DNA of 64,000 nt, from assembly GCF_023373525.1 (NCBI RefSeq), contig NZ_CP097218.1, forward strand, positions 1,302,001-1,366,000. The letters are read 5' to 3'. The notes under the pieces are model-generated. The model ran no database searches. It was given only the letters and a program-made list of their open reading frames with translations, and was not told the DNA's origin. Every line of letters starts with the position of its first letter. The first letter of the stretch is position 1. The translations under genes were made by a program, and so were the position numbers. Positions 18,761 through 28,286 of the stretch are shown here, piece by piece. The DNA is from Brachybacterium kimchii (GTDB lineage: Bacteria; Actinomycetota; Actinomycetes; Actinomycetales; Dermabacteraceae).

Positions 18761-18830
18761 CCCGCGGGGCCCCGACCCCCGATCTGCGGGCCCGATCATC
18801 CGATCGGGTCCGTGATCACGACGGGACGAG

Positions 18831-18868
18831 GAACGGGGCGGCACACCACATGGTGTGCCGCCCCGTTC
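18831..18868. terminator. bidirectional hairpin between DUF3093 and DUF4193 genes
   Basis: A perfect 18-bp inverted repeat (18831-18848 and 18851-18868) separated by only two bases lies between the convergent genes. The stem is GC-rich with only weak T content after it. Position and perfection fit a shared intrinsic terminator. Confidence 0.8.
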
Positions 18869-18907
18869 TCATGAGCGCCGGCGCCGCAGGGCGCGGGATG
18901 CGTCCCC

Positions 18908-19204
18908 TCAGGCGCATTCCTTGCAGATGATGACCGTGCCCTCGACATGGTCGATCTGGCTGCGGTGCTTCACCAGGAAGCAGCTCCCGCAGGTGAACTC
19001 GTCCGCCTGGCGCGGGAGCACGCGCACGGACAGCTCCTCGCCGGAGAGGTCCGCCCCCGGGAGCTCGTAGCCGTCGGCGACCTCGGCCTCGTCCTCGTCG
19101 ACCGCGGGGGTCGCGGCCTCGTTCCGGCGGCCCTTCAGCTCCTCGATCGAATCCTCGGAGGACTCGTCGTCGTTCTTGCGCGGTGCGTCGTAATCAGTGG
19201 CCAT
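18908..19204 (-). CDS. DUF4193 zinc-ribbon-like protein
   Basis: A 98-residue soluble protein. The first 60 residues are acidic with MATDYDAPRKNDDE at the front. The C-terminal part has Cys72-x-x-Cys75 (TCGSCFLVKHRSQ) and Cys94-x-x-Cys97 (ICKECA), which should bind one zinc ion. DUF4193 is nearly universal in actinobacteria (M. tuberculosis Rv2699c) and its function is unknown. RbpA-like roles have not been shown for it. It is transcribed alone, away from sepH. A 260-bp spacer to sepH carries promoters for both. Completeness is clear because the ending at ECA is typical. Confidence 0.9.
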   Translation of the reverse strand: MATDYDAPRKNDDESSEDSIEELKGRRNEAATPAVDEDEAEVADGYELPGADLSGEELSVRVLPRQADEFTCGSCFLVKHRSQIDHVEGTVIICKECA

Positions 19205-19465
19205 CGGAAGTCAATACCTCGATCAGGAGAAGAGTCGGGAGTCCGGGCACAAAAGGAGTGTCTGGCCTGCATGGCTGTCAGCTCCCCCGGCGTGCCCCTC
19301 GGTGTTGTCCACGCCGGATGCGGCGCGATTATTGCAGAGCGGGTGTCATATCACAACACGGAGGATCCGACCGGGTCCGGCGGGCGCGTCCGCCGAGGTC
19401 GCGGGCCGGGCGCGATCTATGATCTGATCACGTCGCGGACCATGCTGCGACGGGAGAGGACCACG
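19205..19465. other. divergent promoter region DUF4193/sepH
   Basis: The 261-bp spacer has no convincing gene. On the plus strand TATGAT at 19418-19423 can serve as the -10 of sepH. A locally AT-rich patch at 19328-19365 is the likely promoter area for the DUF4193 gene. Confidence 0.5.
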
Positions 19466-20932
19466 ATGCGAGAGCTCGAGCTCGACGGGATCCATGACGA
19501 CGGCGAGCACATCGTCCTGCGCGATCTCGACGGCGAGCAGTACACGCTGAGGATCGACGAGGCGCTGCGCGCGGCCGTGCGCCGCGACCGACCGGCCCTG
19601 GGGCTGATCCAGTCCTCGGAGGCGACGGCGCTGCGCCCGCGCGAGATCCAGGCGCTGCTGCGCGGGGGCCGCACGGCCGACGAGATCTCCGAGATGGCCT
19701 CGATCGACGTGGAGCACGTGCGCCGCTACGAGGGCCCCGTCCTCGCCGAGCGCGGCTTCACCGCCGAGCGCGCCCGCACCTTCAAGGTCGACCGCTCCGG
19801 CGGCCCGGTCCTCGACGAGATCGTCACCGAACGGCTGGCCGCCCGGCAGGCCCTCGAGGGCCTGCGCTGGGACGCCTGGCGCCTGCCGGACGGCACCTGG
19901 AACCTCGAACTGGTCTTCCGCTCCGGCGGCCGGGATCGCGAGGCGCACTGGATCGCCGACATGACCCGCCAGGTCGTGGTCGCGGAGGACGACGAGGCCC
20001 GCTGGCTGAGCCTCGACGACGACGCGCTCGACCAGCCCGTCGCGGGTCGCGCGCGACTCACCTCGCTCAAGAGCTCCGTCTACGACCAGGAGTCCGACGT
20101 CGACGGCGCCTCCGCCCGTCCTCGTCGCACGGCGCCGCGCAGCCTCGGCCGCCAGGCCCCTGCCCACGAGGACCACCCCTCGCGCGGCGCGACCGGAGCC
20201 GGAGCATCCTCCGGCCCCTCCGCGCGCGGAGCGCGGGGCGACGCCTTCGACGAGGACGCCCTGGACGCGCTCAACGCCCGCCGCGGCCTGCGGTCCGTCC
20301 CCGCCTCCCTGGACGACGAGCCGACCTGGTCCACCCTCGAGGAGGACGAGGAGCGCAGCACCCGCTCGGCCGATGAGGACGCGCTGCGCGAATACTCCGA
20401 CTCCCCCCGCGAGGACCTGCCGGAGGACGTCGACGAGGACGACGTCGACGGCGGCGCCTCGGCCGATGACGAGGACCTCGAGGTCACCGGTGGCCCCGAG
20501 GGCGACGTCGACACGGAGCGCGATGGCTCGGGCGCCGAGGACACGGACGCCGAGCCGGAGCCCCTCGTGGTCCCGGGGCGCACGCTCGAGGAGTCCGTCG
20601 CCACCGGCGATCGCGGAGCGGAGGACGAGCCGTCCGCGGCCTCGGGCTCCGACGGGAAGGACCTCGGCTCCGGCGTCGCCCCCGCGGCGAACGACACCGT
20701 GGACCTGACTCCCCTTCCGGGCTTCGACGACGTCGCCTACTCCCCCGCGGAGGACTCCGACGCGCAGGCTCCCGAGGGCGGCGACGGCCAGCAGGGCAAG
20801 GCCACGGGCCAGCGCTCCGGGAGCAAGGAGAAGAAGTCCGGCAAGGGCGAGAAGAAGTCGTCGTCCTCGCGGGCGAAGCGCTCGAGCATCCCCAGCTGGG
20901 ACGAGATCGTCTTCGGCTCGAAGCACGACTGA
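19466..20932 (+). CDS. sepH: septation protein SepH
   Basis: A 488-residue protein of the SepH (DUF3071) family, which binds FtsZ and stimulates its assembly during septation in actinobacteria. The N-terminal conserved domain starts MRELELDGIHDDGEHIVL. It includes a helix-turn-helix (LRPREIQALLRGGRTADEI through DVEHVRRYEGPV, about residues 58-95). A long acidic disordered middle (about 200-440) leads to a Lys/Ser-rich stretch and the conserved C-terminal tail IPSWDEIVFG. ATG at 19466 has GAGAGG six bases upstream; an in-frame ATG at 19442 would add eight residues. It is monocistronic and convergent with the phosphodiesterase gene. Confidence 0.92.
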   Translation: MRELELDGIHDDGEHIVLRDLDGEQYTLRIDEALRAAVRRDRPALGLIQSSEATALRPREIQALLRGGRTADEISEMASIDVEHVRRYEGPVLAERGFTAERARTFKVDRSGGPVLDEIVTERLAARQALEGLRWDAWRLPDGTWNLELVFRSGGRDREAHWIADMTRQVVVAEDDEARWLSLDDDALDQPVAGRARLTSLKSSVYDQESDVDGASARPRRTAPRSLGRQAPAHEDHPSRGATGAGASSGPSARGARGDAFDEDALDALNARRGLRSVPASLDDEPTWSTLEEDEERSTRSADEDALREYSDSPREDLPEDVDEDDVDGGASADDEDLEVTGGPEGDVDTERDGSGAEDTDAEPEPLVVPGRTLEESVATGDRGAEDEPSAASGSDGKDLGSGVAPAANDTVDLTPLPGFDDVAYSPAEDSDAQAPEGGDGQQGKATGQRSGSKEKKSGKGEKKSSSSRAKRSSIPSWDEIVFGSKHD

Positions 20933-20973
20933 CGTCGGGCCCGGTCCCCGGGCTCCGTCGCTCCGAGGTCCGC

Positions 20974-22149
20974 TCACACCTCCACGGTGAGCAGCGGCAC
21001 CAGGGACTCCGCACTGGTGAGCGAGCCGTGCACGCCGGTCTCCGGCCGGCGTGAGGACGCATGACGACGCGAGTCGTCGACGACCCATCGCCCGCGCGCC
21101 AGCACGATCGCATCGCCCACTCGGCCGTGGAGGTGCGGGGGGATCGAGGGGGACGTCCCAGGTCCCAGCAGACCCGCGCCGAGCATCTCCTCGCGCGAGA
21201 GCACGACCGCGTGCTCCCCCACCGCCTCCCGCGTCGCCTCGACCAGGGCCGGGGCGTCCTCGCGACGACGGGCGAAGAGCACGAGCGCACGCGGCTCCCC
21301 CGCGACCATCGCGAGGCCGCGGCGCACCTGGGGCACGCGGGCGAGGTCGATCGTGCGCTCGGGGGCGGTGTCGACCATGCCGTGGTCGGCTGTGACGTGG
21401 ACGCGCGTTCCCGTGGGCGCGCGCCGCAGCAGCGTCCCGATCAGGGAGTCCGCGCCGGCCAGCGCGTCGCGCCAGGCGTCCGAGTCCACCCCGTGCTTGT
21501 GGCCGGCGTGGTCGACGTCGTCCACGTGCAGATGCACGAGCGCGTCGTCGCCGCCCGCGCGCAGGGCCGCGAGGGCCGCTCCCGTCCGGTCACCGCGCTC
21601 GGCCTGCGCGAAGAACTCCCAGCCGCGGAAGGCGCTCCCGGTGAGCAGGCTGCCGGCGTGCTTCGCGGGGGCGACCTGGAGGGCGCGCCGCCGTGTCCTC
21701 TCGGCGGGCACGGGGCACGGCATCCACTGCGCAGGATCGATGCCCGCGGCGCCCGTGAGCTGATTGACGGCCCGGCCGCTGCGCGGGTCCCGGGTGAGGT
21801 AGCCGAGGACTCCGTGCTCGAGCGGTGCGAGGCCCGTGATCAGGGAGGTCATCGCGGTCGCGGTCGTCGACGGGGCGACGGTGCGCACCGTGCGCACCTC
21901 GTCGCGCAGTCGGCGCAGGGTCGGGGTGAGCGCGAGGTGCTCCTCGAGCAGCTCGCTGCCCAGCCCGTCCACGAGGACCACGAGGTCGCGCCCGCCGTCG
22001 GCCCGCGCGAGCAGGGGCGGGACGATGTCGAGCTGGCCCGGGCGGGCGCCGCCCGCGAACGGCGCGGACAGCAGGTCGGGGGCCGACGGGAAGGTCGTCC
22101 CGGCCCGGTCCCCGCGGGGGGAGGCGGAGGCGTCGCCTGCCGGGGTCAT
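20974..22149 (-). CDS. alkaline phosphatase family / nucleotide pyrophosphatase-phosphodiesterase
   Basis: A 391-residue metalloenzyme of the alkaline phosphatase superfamily, NPP branch. Metal and nucleophile motifs are LVVLVDGLG (about 56-64), the Thr nucleophile in STTATAMTSLITG (about 95-107), HVDDVDHAGHKHG (about 208-220), and HVTADHGM (about 252-259). There is no signal peptide, so it is likely cytosolic. It should hydrolyse a phosphodiester or pyrophosphate, substrate unknown. Its ATG overlaps the DUF5998 stop (ATGA), so the two are translationally coupled, a pairing widespread in actinobacteria. It converges on sepH. Confidence 0.87.
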   Translation of the reverse strand: MTPAGDASASPRGDRAGTTFPSAPDLLSAPFAGGARPGQLDIVPPLLARADGGRDLVVLVDGLGSELLEEHLALTPTLRRLRDEVRTVRTVAPSTTATAMTSLITGLAPLEHGVLGYLTRDPRSGRAVNQLTGAAGIDPAQWMPCPVPAERTRRRALQVAPAKHAGSLLTGSAFRGWEFFAQAERGDRTGAALAALRAGGDDALVHLHVDDVDHAGHKHGVDSDAWRDALAGADSLIGTLLRRAPTGTRVHVTADHGMVDTAPERTIDLARVPQVRRGLAMVAGEPRALVLFARRREDAPALVEATREAVGEHAVVLSREEMLGAGLLGPGTSPSIPPHLHGRVGDAIVLARGRWVVDDSRRHASSRRPETGVHGSLTSAESLVPLLTVEV

Positions 22150-22718
22150 CCGACGGCGTCGATCGCGTCCAGCAGGCGGTCGTGGAAGCGCACGGCCGCG
22201 TCGACGGCGTCCTGGCCGTCGGCGAGCGCGCTCACGCGCAGCGCGAGATCGGCGGGCGCGAGAGTGCCGCTCCAGCCGTGCTCCGCCTGGCACTCGGGGT
22301 CGTCGCACCAGGCCCGCTCGACGTCCAGGCGCCGACTGCCGCCCCAGGTGACCGCGAGGGTGACCTCGGCCTCGCTGCCGCGCACCCGCGTGCCGTCGGA
22401 GTCGAACACCTGGGACATGCCCGTGGTGTGCACACGGTCCAGGCGCACGCGCTCGGTCGTGGAGACGACCTGGCTGGGGTTGAGCTCGTCGGCCGGATCG
22501 TCGTCGAGATGGGTGACCACGAGGTGGCGGTCGGTGATCACGAGGACCGTGAGGTGGCGCCGCACCTCGGGCCCGTCGAAGGTGGTCTCGGGCCGCACCA
22601 GGTGGGCGCGCACCGGCGCCGCGCGCAGGGCGCGCTGCACGCAGGCGGCGGCGGTCTGCGGGAAGTACCCGGCGCTCTCGAGCTCGCCGAGGAGATCCGT
22701 GGGAAGTGCGGTGGACAT
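22146..22718 (-). CDS. DUF5998 family protein
   Basis: A 190-residue soluble protein conserved in actinobacteria next to the phosphodiesterase gene. Recognisable parts are the N-terminal LPTDLLGELESAGYFP, the LVRPETTFDGPEVRRHLTVLVIT strand pair, HTTGMSQVFDSDG, and CDDPECQAEHGWSGTL with a Cys/His pair that might bind metal. No function is known. The start at 22718 is used because GGAAGG lies ten bases upstream. A longer reading (22778) has a low-quality Arg-rich N-terminus. It is coupled to the next gene through an ATGA overlap and lies 76 bp after the GNAT/synthetase gene. Confidence 0.83.
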   Translation of the reverse strand: MSTALPTDLLGELESAGYFPQTAAACVQRALRAAPVRAHLVRPETTFDGPEVRRHLTVLVITDRHLVVTHLDDDPADELNPSQVVSTTERVRLDRVHTTGMSQVFDSDGTRVRGSEAEVTLAVTWGGSRRLDVERAWCDDPECQAEHGWSGTLAPADLALRVSALADGQDAVDAAVRFHDRLLDAIDAVG

Positions 22719-22794
22719 GGGGTCCATCCTTCCACGCGTGCACGCGGCCCGTGACCGCGCCCGTGACCGCTCGCGCACGCCCGGCCGGGTGCTC

Positions 22795-25560
22795 TCAGGC
22801 GCTCGCGGGCCCGCTCAGGGTGCGGCGCAGGCTGTCGGTGCGGTTGGGCGCCTGGGCGACCTCGGCGCGGGCGCCGATGATCGTGCACCCTCCGCGGCCG
22901 ACCACCACGGGGTGCAGCACGAGGGAGTGCAGCTCGGGCAGGTCCTCCGCCATGAGGCCCACGCGGATCACGAGGTCCTCGAGCCGGGCGCGGTCCGCGG
23001 CCGGCAGTCCCAGGTGGCCGCGGAGCTTCACGGAGGTCGCGGGGCCGTCGATGAGCCGGGTCACCGACTCGTCGTCGAGCGGCGGGATCGCGTAGGCGAC
23101 GTCGTCGAGGAGGTCGGTCGCGTCCCCCGCCAGGGAGAAGGCGAGCACGGGCCCCAGGGACGGGTCCTCCACGCTGCGCACCACGACCGGGATACCGGGG
23201 GGCGCCATCGCCTGGACGGCGAGGTCGGCGCTCGAGAAGGCGAGGTCGCGGCGCATGGCGGCGAAGGCGTGGCGCAGCTGCACGGCGTCGGGGATGTCCA
23301 GGCGCACCCCGCCGAGGTCGCTGCGGTGGCTGAGCACGGGGTCGGTGCTCTTGAGGGCGATGGGATACCCGATCTCCGAGGCGGCGCGCACGGCGTCGTC
23401 GGCATCGGCGACGGTGCGGGAGGGCAGCAGGTGCAGGCCGTAGGTCTCGAGCAGGGCCGAGGTGCGCTCCTGGTCGAGCGCGCGGGGCGCCGTCCCCGGG
23501 GCCCCGGGCGCGGAGATCTCCGTCTGGACGATGCGGCGGGCCGCCTCCCGGTCGATGCCCTCGCGCAAGGCGGGCTCGTCCCCGCCGACGGCGCCGCGCC
23601 GGGCGGCGAGCATGCCCGCGGCCGCGCGCACGGCGAGCACCGGCGTGGGGTGCAGCGGCGGCATCTCGTCGTCGGCGCGGGTGGCCCGCTCGAGGGACTC
23701 GAAGCGGTCGAGGTCGGTCACCGCGCACACCACCAGGCGCACGTCGGCCCCGCGGGCGGTGCGCGCCATCCGCGCCAGGGAGGCGGAGAGATCCTCGCCC
23801 AGGGCGTCGAGGACGGCGAGGACCACCACGTCCACCTCGCCGAGCGCCGCGAGCGAGGTGAAGGCGCGCTCGACGAAGCGGGGGTCCGTGCTCAGCAGGG
23901 CGCGTCGCTCGTCGCGCACGACGCGCAGCCCGGCCGCGTCGGCCGCGCCCCGCAGCGACTCCCCGAGCGCCGCCGTGTTCGCGAGCAGCCCGACGCGGTC
24001 TCCGGGCGGCACGCCCTGGCGGTCGAGGGCGTCGACGACGTCCGTGAGCTGGTCGACGCTGAGGGTCGGCACGACCCCGGCGGAGAGCAGCACCTGGTCC
24101 AGCGCCCGTCGGGGCAGCTGGGACGAGCGCACGTCGTGCCCGGGAGGGGCCGCCGTGGTGGTCCCCGGCGGGCGCAGCACCACGAGCGGCCTCTTCCGCG
24201 TGATCCGCCGCGCGATGCGCGTGAACTTGCGGGGGTTGCCCATGGACTCGAGCGAGAGCGCGATGACGCGCACGTCCTCGTCGTCCTGCCAGTGCTGGAG
24301 GGTGTCGTTGAGGGAGACGTCGGCGCGGTTGCCCACGGACACGAACTCGTGCACGCCGATGCCGCGGGACTCGACGCCGCCCAGCAGCATCGCCGAGAGC
24401 GCCCCGGACTGGCCGGCGAGCGCGACGCCTCCCGCGCGCGGGAGGTGCGGGACGAGGGAGGCGTTCAGGGAGTGCTCCCCGGTGCGCAGGAACCCGAGGG
24501 AGCCGGGACCCAGGACGCGCACGCCCTCGCGGCGCGCCGCGCCGACCAGACGGCGCTGCAGGGAGGGCCTCTCCCCCGCGCCCGACGGATCGGCCCCGCG
24601 ACCGCCGGCCGCCCCGCTCCCCGAGGTCTCGGCGAAGGCCTCGGTGGGCAGCAGCACGGCGCGCACCCCGGCGCGCCCGCACTCCTCGACCGCGGCGATG
24701 CAGTCCTCGGCGCGCGCGAGGGCGATGACGGCGAGATCGACGGGCCCGGGGACATCGGCGATCCGGGAATAGGTGCTGTGTCCCTGCAGCTCGAGGGCGT
24801 CCCTGGCGACCACGTGCAGCTCGCCGTCGTAGCCGGCCTGCTCGATGTGCCGCAGGATCCTCCCGCCCATCGAGTCGCGATGGGAGGAGACCCCGAGCAC
24901 GGCGAGGGAGGCGGGGTGCAGCATGCGCTCCATGGCGCGGGCCTCCGCACGGTGCTCGCGCTCGGCGATCACGGCGCGGGAGCGCTCGGTGGGGTCGATG
25001 CTGAACTCGACGACGACCACGCCGTCGTCGTAGGTGCGGCGCACGTCGAAGCCCGCGTCGGTGAACACGTTGATCATCCGGCTGTTCTGCGGGAGCACGT
25101 CCGCCACGAACGTGGCGACCCCGCGCTCGCGCGCGGCAGCGGCGAGGTGCTCCAGGAGCACGGATCCCAGGCCCTTGCCCTGCTGGGAATCGGCCACGTT
25201 GAAGGCGACCTCGGCCTCGGAGGTGCCCTCGAGGCGGTCGAAGCGGCCGACGGCCACGATGTCCTCGCCGATGAGCACGATCAGGGCGACGCGGTCGCGG
25301 TGGTCCACGACCGTGAAGCGTGTGAGGTCCCGCGGGGAGAGCTCCGGCATCGGGGCGAAGAAGCGCAGGTACCGGGAGTGCTCGGACTGCGCGGTGTGGA
25401 AGCGCTGGAGGGCGTCGGCGTCGCTCGGGAGGATGGGCCGCAGGTGGGCGGCGCTGCCGTCGCTGAGCGCGATGTCCGCCTCCCAGTGGGCGGGGTAGGC
25501 GGCGGAGGCCGCGGTCGCCCCGGCGCCCGCGCCGGAGCCCGCGTCGCGTCGTGCTCCCAT
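22795..25560 (-). CDS. protein lysine acetyltransferase: GNAT domain fused to NDP-forming acyl-CoA synthetase-like domains
   Basis: A 921-residue fusion. A GNAT domain comes first (about residues 30-190; acetyl-CoA loop QQGKGLGSVLLEHL). Next come the CoA-binding domain (about 215-330, SLAVLGVSSHRDSMGGRIL), a succinyl-CoA synthetase-like flavodoxin fold (about 345-500, GPGSLGFL and GVALAGQSGALSAM) and a C-terminal ATP-grasp (about 690-900, ETYGLHLLPSRTVADADDAV and IGYPIALKS). Such Pat-type enzymes acetylate lysines of acyl-CoA synthetases and sense metabolites through the synthetase part. GNAT-first order is common in actinobacteria; E. coli PatZ has the reverse. Start: TATGAT, then six bases, then ATG (leaderless). 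The next gene is parC, divergent. Confidence 0.9.
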   Translation of the reverse strand: MGARRDAGSGAGAGATAASAAYPAHWEADIALSDGSAAHLRPILPSDADALQRFHTAQSEHSRYLRFFAPMPELSPRDLTRFTVVDHRDRVALIVLIGEDIVAVGRFDRLEGTSEAEVAFNVADSQQGKGLGSVLLEHLAAAARERGVATFVADVLPQNSRMINVFTDAGFDVRRTYDDGVVVVEFSIDPTERSRAVIAEREHRAEARAMERMLHPASLAVLGVSSHRDSMGGRILRHIEQAGYDGELHVVARDALELQGHSTYSRIADVPGPVDLAVIALARAEDCIAAVEECGRAGVRAVLLPTEAFAETSGSGAAGGRGADPSGAGERPSLQRRLVGAARREGVRVLGPGSLGFLRTGEHSLNASLVPHLPRAGGVALAGQSGALSAMLLGGVESRGIGVHEFVSVGNRADVSLNDTLQHWQDDEDVRVIALSLESMGNPRKFTRIARRITRKRPLVVLRPPGTTTAAPPGHDVRSSQLPRRALDQVLLSAGVVPTLSVDQLTDVVDALDRQGVPPGDRVGLLANTAALGESLRGAADAAGLRVVRDERRALLSTDPRFVERAFTSLAALGEVDVVVLAVLDALGEDLSASLARMARTARGADVRLVVCAVTDLDRFESLERATRADDEMPPLHPTPVLAVRAAAGMLAARRGAVGGDEPALREGIDREAARRIVQTEISAPGAPGTAPRALDQERTSALLETYGLHLLPSRTVADADDAVRAASEIGYPIALKSTDPVLSHRSDLGGVRLDIPDAVQLRHAFAAMRRDLAFSSADLAVQAMAPPGIPVVVRSVEDPSLGPVLAFSLAGDATDLLDDVAYAIPPLDDESVTRLIDGPATSVKLRGHLGLPAADRARLEDLVIRVGLMAEDLPELHSLVLHPVVVGRGGCTIIGARAEVAQAPNRTDSLRRTLSGPASA

Positions 25561-25566
25561 GCCCCG

Positions 25567-25572
25567 ATCATA
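25567..25572 (-). promoter_or_regulatory. leaderless -10 for acetyltransferase gene
   Basis: TATGAT is followed by CGGGGC and the ATG at 25560, a near-consensus -10 directly before the start codon. Confidence 0.6.
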
Positions 25573-25729
25573 CTGAGCGCCCGCCGTCCCGAGTGCGGGT
25601 CCATGGTCCCGACGGTCCTCGGCGGGAGGCCCCGCCGGCCGCGCGAGCGGGCACCGCGGCCGCGGCGTCGGCGACATCACCGCCCCCGCCTGCACGGTTC
25701 CTGGGCACGGATACGGCAGGATGAACGTC

Positions 25730-28195
25730 ATGGCACGACGCAGCAGCACCGCAGGCAGCGATGAGGACGAGAACATCGACGGCGTCGTCGTCGATGTCGA
25801 CGTCACCAGCGAGATGGAGACCTCGTACCTCGAGTACGCGTACTCCGTCATCTACGCGCGCGCCCTGCCCGATGCCCGCGACGGCCTGAAGCCGGTCCAG
25901 CGCCGGATCCTCTACATGATGGACGACATGGGGCTGCGCCCCGATCGCGGGCACGTCAAGAGCCAGCGCGTGGTCGGCGAGGTGATGGGCAAGCTCCACC
26001 CCCACGGCGACAGCGCGATCTACGACGCCCTGGTGCGCATGGCGCAGAGCTTCTCGATGCGCATGCCGCTCGTGGACGGCCACGGCAACTTCGGCTCGCT
26101 CGACAACGGCCCGGCCGCCGCCCGCTACACCGAGGCGCGCATGGCGAAGGCCGCGCAGCTCATGACGGCCTCGCTCGACGAGGACGTCGTCGAGATGATC
26201 CCGAACTACGACAACCAGCTGCTGCAGCCCTCCGTGCTCCCTGCGCAGTATCCGAACCTCCTGGTCAACGGTGCTTCGGGGATCGCCGTCGGCATGGCCA
26301 CGAACATGGCGCCCCACAACCTGGTGGAGGTCATCGCGGCGGCCCGCCACCTGATCACCCACCCCGACGCCGACCTCGAGGACCTCATGCGCCTGGTCCC
26401 CGGCCCGGACCTGCCCACGGGCGGGCGGATCGTGGGCCTCGACGGCGTGCGCGACGCGTACCGCACAGGACGCGGCTCCTTCAAGATGCGCGCGACCACC
26501 AAGGTCGAGAACATCACCAGCCGCAAGAAGGGCATCATCGTCACCGAGCTGCCCTACCAGGTGGGGCCCGAGCGCTTCGCCGAGAAGCTGCGCGACGCCG
26601 TGCAGTCCAAGAAGGTCCAGGGCATCAGCAACTACCAGGACCTCACCGACCGCCGCCACGGGCTGCGCCTCGAGCTCACGGTGAAGTCGGGCTTCAACCC
26701 GGACGCGGTGCTGCAGCAGCTCTACCGCTTCACGCCGATGGAGGAGTCCTTCGGCATCAACAACGTGACGCTCGTCGAGGGGCAGCCGCGCACCCTCGGC
26801 CTCAAGCAGCTGCTCGAGGTGTTCATCGCGCACCGTCTGGACGTCGTGCGCCGGCGCACCGCCCACCGCCTGGGCAAGCGCAAGGAGCGCCTGCACCTCG
26901 TCGAGGGTCTGCTGATCGCGATCCTCGACATCGACGAGGTCATCCAGATCATCCGTGCGGCCGACGACGGCGAGCGCGCCCGCACCGCCCTGATGGCCGC
27001 CTTCGACCTGTCCGAGGCGCAGGCCGAGTACATCCTCGAGCTGCGCCTGCGCCGCCTCACGAAGTTCTCCCGCATCGAGCTCGAGACCGAGCGCGACGAG
27101 CTGCGCGCCGAGATCGAGCGGCTCGAGGAGATCCTCGACTCCGAGGAACTGCTGCGACAGGTCGTCTCGGACGAGCTCGCGCACGTCGCCGCCGAGCACG
27201 GGACCCCGCGCCGCACGGTGCTCCTGGAGGCGGGGTCGCAGCAGGCGACCTCGCAGGCCGCACCGCTCGAGGTCGCCGACGAGCCCTGCCGCGTGCTGCT
27301 CTCCGGCAGCGGGCTCATCGCCCGCACGAGCGACGCGGAGGACGTGGTCCGCGAGGGCGGCCGCTCCTCGCACGACGTGGTGGTCGCCGACGTCCTCACC
27401 ACCGCCCGCTCCCAGGTGGGCGCGGTGACCAACCTCGGGCGCCTGCTGCACGTGGGTGTCGTGGAGCTGCCCGCGCTCGCCCCGACGGCGGGCCCGCCGA
27501 GCCTCGCGGGAGGCACGAAGCTCTCCGACCTGCTGACCCTGGAGAAGGGCGAGAGGGTGATCGGGCTCGTGCGCGCGGCGGGCGCGGATCTCGAGCGCGG
27601 CGGCAGCCTCGCGCTCGGCACGCGCCAGGGCATCGTCAAGCGGGTGACGCTCGACTTCCCGCGCGGCGACGGCTTCGAGATCATCTCGCTCAAGGATCGT
27701 GACGAGGTCGTGGGGGTCGTGGACCTGCCCGAGGACTCCGCGGCGGGCGACACCGACCTGGTCCTCATCACCTCCGACGCCCACCTGCTGCACTTCCCCG
27801 CCGCAGGGGTGCGGCCGCAGGGCCGCGGCGCGGGCGGCGTCGCCGGCATCAAGCTCGCCGAGGGCGCGCACGTGGTCTCCTTCGGGGCTGTCGACGTCAC
27901 CCGCGAGGCGGAGGTCGTGACGATCTCCGGCACCTCGGGCGCGCTGCCGATGACCCAGACGGGATCTCTGAAGGTCAGCGCCTTCACCGAGTACCCGGCG
28001 AAGGGCCGTGCGACCGGCGGCGTGCGCTGCCACCGCTTCCTGCGGGGCGAGGACGCGTTGATCGGCGCCTGGGCCGTCAATTCCCCCGCCCGTGCCTGCT
28101 CCGAGGCCGGCCAGCCCGTGGACCTGCCCGGCCCCGTCGGGCGGCGCGACGGCTCGGGCTCTCCGGTCGCGGTCCCGATCGCCGCCGTCGGCTGA
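25730..28195 (+). CDS. parC: DNA topoisomerase IV subunit A
   Basis: An 821-residue type IIA topoisomerase breakage-reunion subunit, cutting and passing DNA duplexes with Par[30 protein letters not shown] opens the winged-helix domain. The active-site Tyr133 is in AARYTEARM. The quinolone-determining segment [15 protein letters not shown] keeps Ser95 and Asp99 (wild-type-like). The C-terminal beta-pinwheel carries a degenerate [12 protein letters not shown] where gyrase has QRRGGKG, and parE lies 6.5 kb away; both favour ParC over GyrA. ATG at 25730 follows GGCAGGA by seven bases; ATG at 25721 would add three residues. Confidence 0.92.
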   Translation: MARRSSTAGSDEDENIDGVVVDVDVTSEMETSYLEYAYSVIYARALPDARDGLKPVQRRILYMMDDMGLRPDRGHVKSQRVVGEVMGKLHPHGDSAIYDALVRMAQSFSMRMPLVDGHGNFGSLDNGPAAARYTEARMAKAAQLMTASLDEDVVEMIPNYDNQLLQPSVLPAQYPNLLVNGASGIAVGMATNMAPHNLVEVIAAARHLITHPDADLEDLMRLVPGPDLPTGGRIVGLDGVRDAYRTGRGSFKMRATTKVENITSRKKGIIVTELPYQVGPERFAEKLRDAVQSKKVQGISNYQDLTDRRHGLRLELTVKSGFNPDAVLQQLYRFTPMEESFGINNVTLVEGQPRTLGLKQLLEVFIAHRLDVVRRRTAHRLGKRKERLHLVEGLLIAILDIDEVIQIIRAADDGERARTALMAAFDLSEAQAEYILELRLRRLTKFSRIELETERDELRAEIERLEEILDSEELLRQVVSDELAHVAAEHGTPRRTVLLEAGSQQATSQAAPLEVADEPCRVLLSGSGLIARTSDAEDVVREGGRSSHDVVVADVLTTARSQVGAVTNLGRLLHVGVVELPALAPTAGPPSLAGGTKLSDLLTLEKGERVIGLVRAAGADLERGGSLALGTRQGIVKRVTLDFPRGDGFEIISLKDRDEVVGVVDLPEDSAAGDTDLVLITSDAHLLHFPAAGVRPQGRGAGGVAGIKLAEGAHVVSFGAVDVTREAEVVTISGTSGALPMTQTGSLKVSAFTEYPAKGRATGGVRCHRFLRGEDALIGAWAVNSPARACSEAGQPVDLPGPVGRRDGSGSPVAVPIAAVG

Positions 28196-28286
28196 CGGGC
28201 CGGCCGTCCGGCCGTCGGGCCGGCTGCCGCCTGGTGGCGGGGAGCGTCGGCCCGTCGGCGTCGGCCTCGACCCTCCGCCCCGCTGC

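Noticed and set aside
20936..20960. Hairpin between sepH and the phosphodiesterase gene
   Set aside because: About 7 bp of GC-rich pairing with a 3-base loop, within what chance gives in such GC-rich DNA.
21061..25764. 1567-codon plus-strand frame opposite the phosphodiesterase, DUF5998 and acetyltransferase genes
   Set aside because: Runs antisense through three genes with recognised domains; composition is typical of shadow frames.
25721..28195. Calling this gene gyrA
   Set aside because: The gyrase-specific GyrA box is degenerate and the B-subunit partner nearby is ParE-like, so topoisomerase IV subunit A is the better call.
28196..28286. Terminator between parC and the 409-aa gene
   Set aside because: Many overlapping GGCC/CCGGC words give only short, ambiguous stems; no single hairpin stands out.
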